The notes below the pieces were generated by a model. That model was not told where the DNA came from and did not search any database. It saw only the letters and a program-made list of their open reading frames with translations. Positions 1 through 7,506 of a DNA stretch of 64,000 nucleotides are shown in pieces (within the stretch, counting starts at the first letter, position 1; every line of letters starts with the position of its first letter). A program made the position numbers and the translations under genes. This DNA comes from Streptomyces sp. NBC_00568. Lineage in GTDB: Bacteria > Actinomycetota > Actinomycetes > Streptomycetales > Streptomycetaceae. The DNA is taken from positions 62,001 to 126,000 of the forward strand of contig NZ_JAPENW010000001.1 of NCBI RefSeq assembly GCF_026341855.1. The letters are read 5' to 3'.

Positions 1-734
1 CGGTGCGCATCGCCCTCGGCGACCCAGGAGGCCCACAGGGTGTGCTGCGTGTTGCGCAGTCCGCGACCACAGAAGTGGCGCGCCGGTGTCGCCGTCAGGG
101 TGATTCCGCCGACCTTCGTCGACTCCTGCCAGTCCAGCTCGCGCACGCGGTCCGCCGAGATGCCCCAGTGCTCCAGGTGGGCGCCGACGCCGAGCGGCAC
201 CGCGAACACCGTGTCCGTGTCGGCCAGCGCCTTGATCGTGGGCATGTCGAGGTGGTCGTAGTGGTCGTGCGAGATCACCACGACGTCGACCGCGCCGAGC
301 GCGGCCAGCGGCAGGGGCACAGGATGGAGCCGCTTGGGACCGGCGAAGGCGAACGGAGAACAGCGCTCACCCCACACCGGGTCGAACAGCACGCGGTGGC
401 CGTCGATCTCGGCGAGCACGCTGGAGTGCCCCATCCAGGTGAGCCGCAGCCCGGTCGCGGCGGGTTTGGCCAGGTCGGCAAGGGTCGTGGCGTGCACCGG
501 CACCGTGCCGGTCGGGGCGCGGTGGGCCCGCTCCTCGCTGCGGAAGTAGGCCTTCGCGAACTCCACCATCGAGCCGTCGGGGCGGGTCCGGGCAGGCTCC
601 GGGTTCTGGAAGACACCGTCCGCGAAGTTCGGCGAGTTGCGGATGCGCTCCATGCGCGCACCCCCCGGATCCGCGCCGAAGGCGGCGGGCCGCAGAGCGC
701 GGAGCCCGGAGCTCAAGGTACGGAAACCGGTCAC
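1..734 (-). CDS. MBL-fold metal-dependent hydrolase, 3' end outside window
   Basis: This is a metallo-beta-lactamase-fold hydrolase of the UlaG/NAPE-PLD-like type; the substrate cannot be told from sequence. The visible 244 residues include the metal-binding motif HDHYDHLD at about residues 156-163 and a further His at about 220. The segment LTWMGHSSVLAEIDG at about 98-112 is typical of this family. The GTG start at 734 is chosen because GGAGG (740-744) lies just upstream; there is no signal peptide, so a cytoplasmic enzyme is expected. The gene runs off the window, so the C-terminal ligands are not visible. It is divergent from the decarboxylase unit and separated from it by about 320 bp. 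Confidence 0.85.
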   Translation of the reverse strand, partial: MTGFRTLSSGLRALRPAAFGADPGGARMERIRNSPNFADGVFQNPEPARTRPDGSMVEFAKAYFRSEERAHRAPTGTVPVHATTLADLAKPAATGLRLTWMGHSSVLAEIDGHRVLFDPVWGERCSPFAFAGPKRLHPVPLPLAALGAVDVVVISHDHYDHLDMPTIKALADTDTVFAVPLGVGAHLEHWGISADRVRELDWQESTKVGGITLTATPARHFCGRGLRNTQHTLWASWVAEGDAH

Positions 735-766
735 GGATACCTCCAGAAGGAGTCGGTCAGGCTTTC

Positions 767-772
767 ATTATG
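767..772 (-). promoter_or_regulatory. possible -10 box of the MBL-fold gene
   Basis: On the minus strand the hexamer reads CATAAT and sits about 33 bp before the GTG start at 734. No convincing -35 element is seen, so this is only a candidate. Confidence 0.3.
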
Positions 773-950
773 GTCGTCGCCTCTGACAGCGCCGGGTCGC
801 CCCGGTCACAGCGCGATGTCCATGGCCCCGGGTCTGTATGTGCTCAACCCCGGCGCGCACGCGGTTCTTCCTCGGAAGCGAAACGTTCTCGTACACCACC
901 GCGCGACGAGCGTCCCTCCGGCACCCTCACCCGATGGTCGATCCCGTGCG

Positions 951-980
951 TTGACATGACCCGGCCCTCGTTCCGATACT
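951..980 (+). promoter_or_regulatory. strong sigma-70-type promoter of the decarboxylase unit
   Basis: TTGACA (951-956) and GATACT (975-980) are separated by 18 bp, which fits a principal-sigma (HrdB-type) promoter. Transcription would start near 987, leaving a leader of roughly 70 nt to the small ORF at 1058 and 150 nt to the decarboxylase. The palindrome at 977-996 overlaps the -10 box and the start point, so a repressor bound there would block initiation. Confidence 0.7.
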
Positions 981-996
981 GACTCATGATTCAGTA
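977..996. promoter_or_regulatory. 20-bp palindromic operator, probably for the TetR regulator
   Basis: The site reads TACTGA, C, TCATGA, T, TCAGTA. The outer hexamers are exact inverted repeats and the central TCATGA is itself palindromic, so 18 of 20 positions are symmetric. It overlaps the -10 box of the promoter at 951-980. The TetR-family gene at 4081-4701 in the same unit is the obvious candidate ligand; this assignment is inference. Confidence 0.65.
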
Positions 997-1057
997 GTAC
1001 GGGAATCGTCCCCGTGGCCCACGGGTCGCGTCCGCCCGTCCGCTCCCTGGAGGCACC

Positions 1058-1138
1058 GTGTCCGACCGCCACGCCGGGCCGACCGTGACCGAGGACGTCT
1101 CGGGCATCGTGCGGCGCGTCATCACGCGGAGCCCGTGA
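1058..1138 (+). CDS. 26-aa leader ORF, uncertain
   Basis: A GTG at 1058 follows GGAGG (1049-1053) by 4 nt and opens a 26-codon frame that ends in TGA at 1136-1138. The stop shares its A with the ATG of the decarboxylase (TGATG), an arrangement typical of translational coupling. The peptide contains four Arg residues and no recognisable domain. It could be a coupling or leader peptide, or chance; the gene is not recognised. Confidence 0.35.
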   Translation: MSDRHAGPTVTEDVSGIVRRVITRSP

Positions 1139-2757
1139 TGGGCGAGACGATCACCGGCGGCGAGGCCCTCGTCCGCGCCCTGCGGGGCCACGCCGTGACC
1201 CAGGTCTTCGGCATCCCCGGAACGCACAACCTGGAGATCTACCGCCATCTGTCCTCGTACGGCATCCGGCACCTCCTGACCCGCCACGAGCAGGGAGCCG
1301 GATACGCCGCCGACGGCTACGCGCGCGTGACCCAGCGCCCGGGTGTCGTGATCACGACGACCGGTCCCGCCCTGCTGAACGCGGCGGCGGCCATCGGCCA
1401 GGCCTACTCGGACAGCGTGCCGCTGCTCGTCGTCTCCCCCGGGATGCCCCTGCGCCACCCCCGTCTCGCGACCGGCCTGCTGCACGAGACGCGCAGCCAG
1501 ACGGAGACCCTGCGGGGCGTGGCCGCCTTCAGTCACCGCGTGTCCTCGGTCGCGGAGATCGACGCCGCGGTGGCGCGCGCCTTCACCCTGTTCCGCACCC
1601 GCCGGCCGCGCCCCGCGCACATCGAGATACCCCTCGATCTCCTGGAGGCCGCCGAGGAGACGGGCCCCGTCCGCATCACCCCTCCCGTCCTCCCCCTCAC
1701 CCCCGACGCGGCGGCCGTGGAGCGGGCCGCCGGAGTCCTGCGCGGGGCACGCCGTCCGGCGCTCGTGCTCGGCGGCGGCGCGCGCGGCGCCGCCGTCCCG
1801 GGCCTCGCCCTCGCCGAGGAGCTGGGCGCTCCGGTCCTCACCACGGCCAACGGCAAGGGGATCGTCCCCGAGACCCACCCGCTGTCCCTCGGCGTCTCCC
1901 TCCACAGCCCCTCGGTCCTGGGCTGGCTCGCGGAACGCGACGCCGTGCTCGCCGTCGGCACCGAACTCGCCGAGTCCGATCTCTGGACCGCGCCGCCCGC
2001 CCTGAACGGCACGCTGATCCGCGTGGACCTGGACCCGGACCAGATGTACGCCGGCCTCCCGGCGGACATCGCCGTCGTCGGCGACGCCCGGGTCTCCCTG
2101 ACGGCCCTGCTCGCGGCCGTGGAAGGGTCCGGCGGCCCGCGCCGCCACGCGCGCGTGGCGGACGAGGACCCCGTCCTGCGGGCCGGAGTCCTGCGGGCCG
2201 CGCGGAACGCCGAGACCGCGCGGCGCGACGCCCGCTGGATGCCGTACCTGCGGGCCGTCCGTTCCGTCCTCGCCGAAGACGCCGTGATCACCTCGGACAG
2301 CGCCCAGTGCTGCTACTACGGAGCGCTCCCGCACCTCCCGCTCGGCCCCGAGGGCCGCTATCTTCACCCGACCGGCTTCGGCACGCTCGGCTACGCGCTG
2401 CCAGCGGCGATCGGCGCCAGGACCGCCTGCCCCGACCGCCAGGTGGTGGCACTCAGCGGGGACGGCGGCCTCCAGTTCACGGTGCAGGAACTGGCGACCG
2501 CGGCACAGCTCCACCTCCCGCTGCCCGTCGTGGTGTTCGACAACGGCGGCTACGGGGAGATCCGCGACGAGATGGCCGCCCGGGGCGACACCCCCACGGC
2601 GGTCGACCTCGCACCGGTCGACCTGCCCGCCCTGGCCCGCGCCTACGGAGGACAGGGCACGCACGCGTGCAGCCCGGACGAGCTGACCGCCGCGCTCACC
2701 GAGGCACTGCGCACCCCCGGCCCCACCCTGATCGCCATCCCCGAGGAGACCCGATGA
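1138..2757 (+). CDS. ThDP-dependent decarboxylase, 5-guanidino-2-oxopentanoate decarboxylase-like
   Basis: This 539-aa enzyme belongs to the acetolactate synthase / keto-acid decarboxylase superfamily. It resembles 5-guanidino-2-oxopentanoate (2-ketoarginine) decarboxylases of the AruI type. The N-terminal domain has FGIPGTHNLEIYR (about 24-36) and the catalytic Glu in RHEQGAGYAADGYAR near residue 51. The C-terminal diphosphate-binding domain shows GDGGLQ near 440, followed by VVFDNGGYGEIRDEM. The ATG at 1138 is preferred over the GTG at 1135 because GGAG (1128-1131) is better spaced from it. It overlaps the next gene by 4 nt (ATGA), so the two are cotranslated. Specificity for the arginine keto acid is inferred from overall resemblance and could be another 2-oxo acid. 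Confidence 0.8.
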   Translation: MGETITGGEALVRALRGHAVTQVFGIPGTHNLEIYRHLSSYGIRHLLTRHEQGAGYAADGYARVTQRPGVVITTTGPALLNAAAAIGQAYSDSVPLLVVSPGMPLRHPRLATGLLHETRSQTETLRGVAAFSHRVSSVAEIDAAVARAFTLFRTRRPRPAHIEIPLDLLEAAEETGPVRITPPVLPLTPDAAAVERAAGVLRGARRPALVLGGGARGAAVPGLALAEELGAPVLTTANGKGIVPETHPLSLGVSLHSPSVLGWLAERDAVLAVGTELAESDLWTAPPALNGTLIRVDLDPDQMYAGLPADIAVVGDARVSLTALLAAVEGSGGPRRHARVADEDPVLRAGVLRAARNAETARRDARWMPYLRAVRSVLAEDAVITSDSAQCCYYGALPHLPLGPEGRYLHPTGFGTLGYALPAAIGARTACPDRQVVALSGDGGLQFTVQELATAAQLHLPLPVVVFDNGGYGEIRDEMAARGDTPTAVDLAPVDLPALARAYGGQGTHACSPDELTAALTEALRTPGPTLIAIPEETR

Positions 2758-3932
2758 CCGCCCCCCTGATGACGCTCACCTGGACGGACCATGTCACCGG
2801 CCGCCCGGGCTTCCTCGTCGTCGACCGGCTCGTGCGCGGCGTCTCCAGCGGCGGTCTGCGGATGCGGCCCGGCTGCACGCTGGAGGAGGTCACCGGGCTC
2901 GCCCGTGGCATGACCATGAAAGAGGCCCTGCACTACAACCCCGAGGGCCGGTACATCCCGCTGGGCGGCGCCAAGGGCGGTATCGACTGCGATCCCCAGG
3001 ACCCGGCGGCGTACGGCCTGCTGGTGCGCTACCTGCGCGCCATGCGCCCCTACATCGAGGCCTTCTGGACCACCGGCGAGGACCTCGGGCTCACCCAGGA
3101 CCTGGTCGACCGGGCCGCCGAGGAGGCCGGGCTCGTCTCGTCCATCCAGGCCGTGTACCCGCTGCTCGACGACGAGACGGCGGCCCGCAACCGGCTCGCG
3201 GACGCCTTCGCGGTCGAGGTGGACGGCATCGGCCTCGACGAACTGGTCGGCGGCTGCGGCGTCGCCGAGTCGGTCCTCGCGGCCCTGGACCGGGCCGGGG
3301 TGGAGTACGCCGGTACACGCGTCGCCGTGCAGGGCCTCGGCACCATGGGCGGGGCCACGGCGCGCTTCCTGTCCCGTGCGGGGCTCAGCATCGTGGCCGT
3401 CGCCGACGTCAAGGGAACGATCGCGAACCCGGACGGACTCGACGTCGAGGCGCTGCTCGCCGGGCGGGACGCGTACGGGACGGTCGACCGCGGGGTGCTG
3501 CGCGGCGCCGACCGTGAACTCCCGGGTGACGCCTGGTTGTCCGCCGATGCCGAGGTTCTGGTGCCCGCCGCCGTGTCGTACGCGATCGACACGGCGAACC
3601 AGGCCGGGATCAGGGCCCGTTGGATCGTGGAGGCGGCCAACATGCCCGTCCTGGCGGACGCGGAGACCCTGCTCGCCGCGCGCGGGGTCACCGTCCTGCC
3701 GGACGTGGTGGTCAACTCCGGCACGAACGCCTGGTGGTGGTGGACGCTGTTCGGCGACATCGGCGCCGACGCGGACGAGGCGTTCGCCCACACCCGGCGC
3801 TCGATGCGCGCCCTGATCGACCAGACACTCGCCCGCGCCGAGGCCGACGGCACGACACCGCGGGCAGCCGCCCACGCCATCGTCACCGACCGGCTGCCGG
3901 TCATCGCGGAGCGATTCGGGTGGTACGGATGA
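2754..3932 (+). CDS. Glu/Leu/Phe/Val dehydrogenase family protein
   Basis: This 392-aa amino-acid dehydrogenase interconverts an amino acid and its 2-oxo acid with NAD(P). Visible motifs are the catalytic Lys region in GMTMKEALHYN, the substrate-binding PLGGAKGGID near residue 70, the Asp in TTGEDLG near 105, and the Rossmann motif VQGLGTMGG near 192. The ATG at 2754 overlaps the stop of the upstream decarboxylase by 4 nt. The pairing suggests the dehydrogenase makes the 2-oxo acid that the decarboxylase consumes, in place of an aminotransferase. Leu/Val-type dehydrogenases look similar, so the amino acid used is open. Confidence 0.85.
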   Translation: MTAPLMTLTWTDHVTGRPGFLVVDRLVRGVSSGGLRMRPGCTLEEVTGLARGMTMKEALHYNPEGRYIPLGGAKGGIDCDPQDPAAYGLLVRYLRAMRPYIEAFWTTGEDLGLTQDLVDRAAEEAGLVSSIQAVYPLLDDETAARNRLADAFAVEVDGIGLDELVGGCGVAESVLAALDRAGVEYAGTRVAVQGLGTMGGATARFLSRAGLSIVAVADVKGTIANPDGLDVEALLAGRDAYGTVDRGVLRGADRELPGDAWLSADAEVLVPAAVSYAIDTANQAGIRARWIVEAANMPVLADAETLLAARGVTVLPDVVVNSGTNAWWWWTLFGDIGADADEAFAHTRRSMRALIDQTLARAEADGTTPRAAAHAIVTDRLPVIAERFGWYG

Positions 3933-4068
3933 CGTCCGCGCAGCCCTGAGCATCTGCCCCGCCTTCCGTCGCCGGGTTGCCGGCCGGAGTCGCCCGAGCG
4001 GGTCGGGCCGTCGAGGGAGCCGAGGGAGGGGTCAACTCCCGCGGGGCCTCTTCTCCGAGGGGGCTGTG

Positions 4069-4074
4069 TAGGGT
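4069..4074 (+). promoter_or_regulatory. -10 box of tetR, leaderless type
   Basis: TAGGGT ends 6 nt before the GTG start at 4081 and no Shine-Dalgarno sequence is present. This predicts a leaderless tetR transcript independent of the upstream operon. Confidence 0.5.
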
Positions 4075-4080
4075 TGCCGC

Positions 4081-4701
4081 GTGGCGAGAGTGCGGTTGAG
4101 CGTGGCGGAGCGGCGTGAGGAGTTGCTGCGCGCCGCCGTCGAGCAGATCCAGGCGCGGGGCGTGGCGGCGGTACGGATCGCCGACGTGGCCTCGTCCCTC
4201 GGGGTGAGCAACGCGCTGGTGCTGTACCACTTCTCGACGAAGGAGAAGCTGGTCGCCGCCGCGTTCACCTACGCGGCCGAGGACGACCTCGCCCATCTCC
4301 GCAAGCTGCTCGGCCGCCGTACTACCGCACTGCGACGCCTCCGTACCGCCGTGCGCTGGTACGCCCCGACCGGCCAGGCAAAGGGCTGGCGCCTGTGGAT
4401 CGAGGGCTGGGCCGCCGCCCTGCGCGAGCCCGCGCTGCGCGAGGTCACCCGCGATCTGGACAGGCAGTGGAAGGCCGCGATCACCGAGGTCATCGCGGAG
4501 GGCGTGGCCGCGGGCGAGTTCCGCTGCCCGGACCCCACGAGTGCGGCCCTCCGGCTCACGGCGCTGCTGGACGGCCTGGCCGTCCAGATGACGGCGTACG
4601 CGGGCGCCGTGTCACGGGCCCGGACCCAGGAGTGGGCGGACGAGGCCCTCGCCCGCGAACTGGGCCTCGAACGCGAGGCGTTGGTGGCGGCAGTGCGCTA
4701 G
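4081..4701 (+). CDS. TetR-family transcriptional regulator
   Basis: This 206-aa protein has a TetR N-terminal helix-turn-helix at about residues 10-57, including RIADVASSLGVSNALVLYHFSTKEKL, and an all-helical ligand-binding C-terminus like that of BetI-type regulators. It follows the dehydrogenase by 148 bp on the same strand and probably controls the decarboxylase unit through the palindrome at 977-996. The GTG start is supported by the TAGGGT box 6 nt upstream. The effector is unknown; a keto acid or amino acid of the pathway would be a natural choice. Confidence 0.85.
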   Translation: MARVRLSVAERREELLRAAVEQIQARGVAAVRIADVASSLGVSNALVLYHFSTKEKLVAAAFTYAAEDDLAHLRKLLGRRTTALRRLRTAVRWYAPTGQAKGWRLWIEGWAAALREPALREVTRDLDRQWKAAITEVIAEGVAAGEFRCPDPTSAALRLTALLDGLAVQMTAYAGAVSRARTQEWADEALARELGLEREALVAAVR

Positions 4702-4781
4702 GGCTGGGCACGGCGCCCCACTTGCATGGGCCCGTTCCCGTGCCCCTTCCGGGCACCCGTGCCCATGCCCGTTCCCGAGCA

Positions 4782-4913
4782 CCCATTCCCGTTCCAGGGC
4801 ACTCGTTCCAGTGCCCATTCCCGGGCCCATTCCCGTTCCAGGGCACTCGTTCCAGTGCCCATTCCCGGGCCCATTCCCGTTCCAGGGCACTCGTTCCAGT
4901 GCCCATTCCCGGG
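4782..4913. repeat. three perfect 44-bp tandem repeats
   Basis: Copies occupy 4782-4825, 4826-4869 and 4870-4913 and are identical. Each starts with CCCATTCCCGTTCCA and ends with CCCATTCCCGGG. A diverging fourth copy begins at 4914. Perfect identity implies recent expansion or active homogenisation. Confidence 0.9.
4797..4904. terminator. three identical hairpins, one per 44-bp repeat
   Basis: Each repeat contains GGGCACT, a 6-nt loop, then AGTGCCC, giving a perfect 7-bp stem at 4797-4816, 4841-4860 and 4885-4904. Because the flanking genes converge, this hairpin array could end transcription from both sides. No U-tract follows, so efficiency is uncertain. Confidence 0.45.
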
Positions 4914-4930
4914 CCCATTCCCGTTCCCGG

Positions 4931-5150
4931 GCCCGTTCCCGTGTGCCCAGCCCCGTTGCCCCGTCCGCGCCACTCCGTCGCCGTCGCCGGCACCTCACCG
5001 GTCGGCCCGGTCCGCCCCGGGCCCATTCCCGTTCCAGGGCCCGATCCCGGGCCCACTTCCGCGTGCCCGTTCCCGTGTGCCCAGCCCCGTTGCCCCGTCC
5101 GCGCCACTCCGTCGCCGGCACCTCACCGGTCGGCCCGGTCCGCCCCGGGC
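4931..5150. repeat. about 90-bp direct repeat, two copies
   Basis: The segment 4931-5022 recurs at 5065-5150. The two copies match except that the first has one extra CCGTCG hexamer. This is a second layer of duplication next to the 44-bp array. Confidence 0.85.
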
Positions 5151-5159
5151 GCCGTCACC

Positions 5160-5192
5160 GGACCTGCGCCGGACCTGCGCCGGACCTGCGCC
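5160..5192. repeat. 11-bp repeat GGACCTGCGCC, three tandem copies
   Basis: Three exact head-to-tail copies of GGACCTGCGCC precede the 3' end of the SGNH hydrolase gene. Confidence 0.85.
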
Positions 5193-5255
5193 CGACCGGC
5201 CGAGTCAGGCCCGTACCCTCGCCGCCCGTGGCGCCGCGACGGGGGTCGTCGCGTC

Positions 5256-6074
5256 TCAGGCCACCGACTCGATGCGCATCTTGATGTCGTCCGGTGACAG
5301 GGCACCCTTGGCCGCCACATGGTCGCCCGAGGACTCCCCGCGCAGCCGCCGGCCGATCCACGGGACCAGATACTCGCGCGCCCACTGGATGTTGTCGCGC
5401 CGCATCTCGAGCGTGCCGCGCGGCGGCAGGGGCGGCCAGGGCTGGTCCGGGTCGGCGGGCACCTCGAGGCCCAGCACCTGTCCGGCACGGAGCGCCACCC
5501 GGGTGTGGCCCTCGGGCGAGAGGTGCAGGCGGTCGCCGTCCCAGGCGCGGCGGTCCTGGATCGTCTTCAGGGACCAGAGGTCGAGGACGGGACAGCCGTA
5601 GCGGTCCGCGATGGCCCGCACATGTCCGTTGTACGTGGCGATCTTGCCGCGCAGATGCTTCAGCACGGGGACGCCACGGGTGTCGAAGCCGGTGGTCACC
5701 ATGACGGTGCCGACGGCGGAGGTGAGGTCGATGATCGCGCGCTCGAAGCGTTCCGCGACCTCGTCGGGGTCGGTGCCGGGCCGGATGATGTCGTTGCCGC
5801 CCGCGCAGAACGAGACCAGGTCCGGGCCGAGTTCCTTCGCCCGCAGGAGCTGGGTCTCGACGATCTGGTCGAGCAGTTTGCCGCGCACGGCGAGATTGGT
5901 ATAGGTGAAATCGCCCTCGGGACGCCGGTCCGCGAGAAGGACCGCGAACCGGTCCGCCCAACCGACGAAGGCCCCGTCGGGCCCAGGGTCGCCGACGCCC
6001 TCGGTGAAGCTGTCCCCCACCGCCACGTACGACCCGATCACTGATCTGTTGTCACTCTTCGAATCGTCTGCCAC
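5256..6074 (-). CDS. SGNH/GDSL-family hydrolase
   Basis: This 272-aa esterase or lipase-like enzyme of the SGNH superfamily shows block I VAVGDSFTEG with the nucleophile Ser22, block III GGND at 92-95, and block V DRLHLSPEGH with the Asp181/His184 pair. No signal peptide is seen, so it should act in the cytoplasm; the physiological ester is unknown. The GTG start at 6074 is the longest reasonable start, but its ribosome-binding site is poor and a start a few codons later is possible. It is convergent with tetR across the repeat region and is transcribed in the same direction as the LysM-M23 gene upstream. Confidence 0.85.
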   Translation of the reverse strand: MADDSKSDNRSVIGSYVAVGDSFTEGVGDPGPDGAFVGWADRFAVLLADRRPEGDFTYTNLAVRGKLLDQIVETQLLRAKELGPDLVSFCAGGNDIIRPGTDPDEVAERFERAIIDLTSAVGTVMVTTGFDTRGVPVLKHLRGKIATYNGHVRAIADRYGCPVLDLWSLKTIQDRRAWDGDRLHLSPEGHTRVALRAGQVLGLEVPADPDQPWPPLPPRGTLEMRRDNIQWAREYLVPWIGRRLRGESSGDHVAAKGALSPDDIKMRIESVA

Positions 6075-6361
6075 ATCGAGCCATGATTCACCCTCGGATG
6101 TGAGCTACGCGACCGTAGGGAAGGGTTGACGTGCGGTGAGAAAGGCCACTGGCCAAGTATTGGTCAACTCCGGAATAGGGCTCCGATCAAGGCTGTTGAA
6201 GCAGCGACCACCCACGGGCAGCGGAAATCACAGGAAATCGCTCAGCGGCGGTCACGCGCCTTGCACGAGAGACACCGAAGGCCGGACCCCGGGGATCGTG
6301 GGGTCCGGCCTTCGGAGGCAGTCCTGCCGTCAGGAGCAGGGCTTGGCTTCAGGGGCGGGCG
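6075..6361. other. intergenic region, SGNH hydrolase promoter side
   Basis: No gene is seen. It holds the terminator of the LysM-M23 gene (6275-6315). Nearer the hydrolase lie a GTTGAC / GTCAAC pair of inverted arms about 35 bp apart and a GGCC-ACT-GGCC element, either of which could be regulatory. Confidence 0.5.
6275..6315 (-). terminator. strong hairpin terminator after the LysM-M23 gene
   Basis: Fifteen perfectly paired bases (6275-6289 with 6301-6315) enclose an 11-nt loop, 46 bp past the stop codon at 6362. No U-tract is obvious, which is common in high-GC actinobacteria. Confidence 0.8.
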
Positions 6362-7270
6362 TCAGTTGACCGTGACACCGTGCGCGCGCAGGTACGCGAC
6401 GGGGTCGACGTCCGAGCCGTAGTCCGGCGTGGTGCGGACCTCGAAGTGCAGGTGCGGGCCGGTGACGTTGCCGGTCGCGCCGGAGAGGCCGATCTGCTGG
6501 CCCTCGGTCACGGTCTGCCCCGCCGAGACGGACAGGGACGACATGTGGGCGTACTGGGAGTACCGGCCGTCGGCGTGCTGGATGACGACCTGGTTGCCGT
6601 AGGCGCCGCCCCAGCCCGCGGAGACGACCGTGCCCGCGGCGATGGACTTGATCGTGGTGCCGGTCGGGACCACGAAGTCCACGCCCGTGTGGTAGCCGCT
6701 GGACCACATGCTGCCCGCCAGCTTGTAGCTGGTGCCGAGGGTGGCGCCGTCGACGGGCAGGGTGTAGCCGGAACTGCTGCTGGCGGAGGCCGCGTTGGTG
6801 GCCGTGGTCGCCTTCTCGGCCTTGGCCGCGGGGGCCTTCGCCGCGGGAGCCTTCGCCGCAGGAGCCTTCGTCCGGGCGGACGAGTGGGTGGCGCCGGCGG
6901 AGACGGCCTTCTTGCCGAGGGACAGCTTCAGACCGGGGTGGATCAGCGACGGGTCGCTGCCGATGGCCGAGCGGTTGTCGGAGTAGATCTTCTTCCAGCC
7001 GCCGGTGACGTTGTGCTCGTCGGCGATCTTCGAGAGGTAGTCGCCGGACTTCACCGCGTACGTCTTCGTCGTGGCGGCCTTCTTGGCCGCGGGAGCGGCG
7101 GTCGCGGCCTTCTCGACGTGCTGCGCGACGGCGGTGGCCGGGGTCGCGGCGTGGGCGCCGGTGGCTCCCATCAGAGGCAGCGCGAGCGCGGCGCCACCGG
7201 TGCCGGCCACGGCGATCGAGCGGGTGAGACGCAGGGACTTCGGACGGCGGTGCTTACCCTTGGCGGGCAT
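6362..7270 (-). CDS. secreted LysM / M23 peptidase
   Basis: This 302-aa cell-wall hydrolase has a signal peptide at about 1-41 ending GAHAA and a LysM peptidoglycan-binding domain at about 68-116. A low-complexity Ala/Lys linker with PAAKA repeats (about 135-152) joins it to a C-terminal M23 peptidase domain. Zn ligands His194 and Asp198 (HTGVD) and the HLH at 274-276 are intact, so it should cut peptide cross-links outside the cell. The ATG at 7270 follows a GAGAGGA sequence. A 200-nt leader carrying a c-di-AMP riboswitch precedes it, so expression should fall or rise with c-di-AMP and osmotic state, as for Rpf-type wall hydrolases in actinobacteria. Confidence 0.93.
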   Translation of the reverse strand: MPAKGKHRRPKSLRLTRSIAVAGTGGAALALPLMGATGAHAATPATAVAQHVEKAATAAPAAKKAATTKTYAVKSGDYLSKIADEHNVTGGWKKIYSDNRSAIGSDPSLIHPGLKLSLGKKAVSAGATHSSARTKAPAAKAPAAKAPAAKAEKATTATNAASASSSSGYTLPVDGATLGTSYKLAGSMWSSGYHTGVDFVVPTGTTIKSIAAGTVVSAGWGGAYGNQVVIQHADGRYSQYAHMSSLSVSAGQTVTEGQQIGLSGATGNVTGPHLHFEVRTTPDYGSDVDPVAYLRAHGVTVN

Positions 7271-7281
7271 GACGAATTCCT

Positions 7282-7430
7282 CTCCGGCGCCTGCGAGGTG
7301 AGCTGTCGGGTGCGGGCTGGAGATGCCCGGCCACGCTGCTGCGCGGCTGTACCCCTAGCCTGTTCCGGAGACCGGACCAGGCACGGAACCTGTGGGTCCC
7401 CCGCTCCTGCCGTGTACGGGTGAGTGTGCG
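7282..7430 (-). promoter_or_regulatory. ydaO/yuaA-type c-di-AMP riboswitch
   Basis: The minus-strand leader carries conserved pieces of this class in the right order: GAGCGGGGGACCCAC (GGGGGACCCAC at 7392-7402), then GGGGTACAGCCGCGC (about 7341-7355), then CCCGACAGCTCACCTCGCAG (7291-7310) close to the start codon. The same class precedes wall-hydrolase genes in other actinobacteria. The ends are approximate because the P1 helix was not folded here. Confidence 0.85.
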
Positions 7431-7476
7431 GATTCCGGGCGGCGGCAGGATTGGGCGTCCGTCCGGATTGAGGCAG

Positions 7477-7506
7477 AACGTAAGCGAGATGAGAGCGCGT
7501 CGACAA
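7477..7506 (-). promoter_or_regulatory. promoter of the riboswitch / LysM-M23 transcript
   Basis: On the minus strand TTGTCG (7501-7506) and TACGTT (7477-7482) are separated by 18 bp. Transcription from about 7470 would give a leader of about 200 nt, which matches the size needed for the riboswitch. Confidence 0.65.

Larger units (their letters stand above)
4702..5255. other. 554-bp convergent intergenic region made of repeats
   Basis: This non-coding stretch lies between the 3' ends of tetR and the SGNH hydrolase gene. It is almost entirely low-complexity DNA built from variations of CCCGTTCC and CCCATTCCCG. Long open frames exist on both strands only because stops are rare; they encode Gly/Pro/Thr-rich or Arg/Ser/Pro-rich strings with no domain and are not accepted as genes. 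Confidence 0.75.

Noticed and set aside
991..2664. 557-codon minus-strand frame opposite the decarboxylase
   Set aside because: It is antisense to a clearly conserved enzyme; its Gly/Arg/Val-rich product reflects high-GC codon bias.
4782..4913. Possible CRISPR array
   Set aside because: The 44-bp units are contiguous with no spacers, and no cas genes are present.
4556..5107. Long minus-strand frame encoding Gly/Thr/Trp-rich repeats
   Set aside because: It is produced by the tandem repeats in the convergent gap, overlaps the end of tetR, and shows no domain or supported start.
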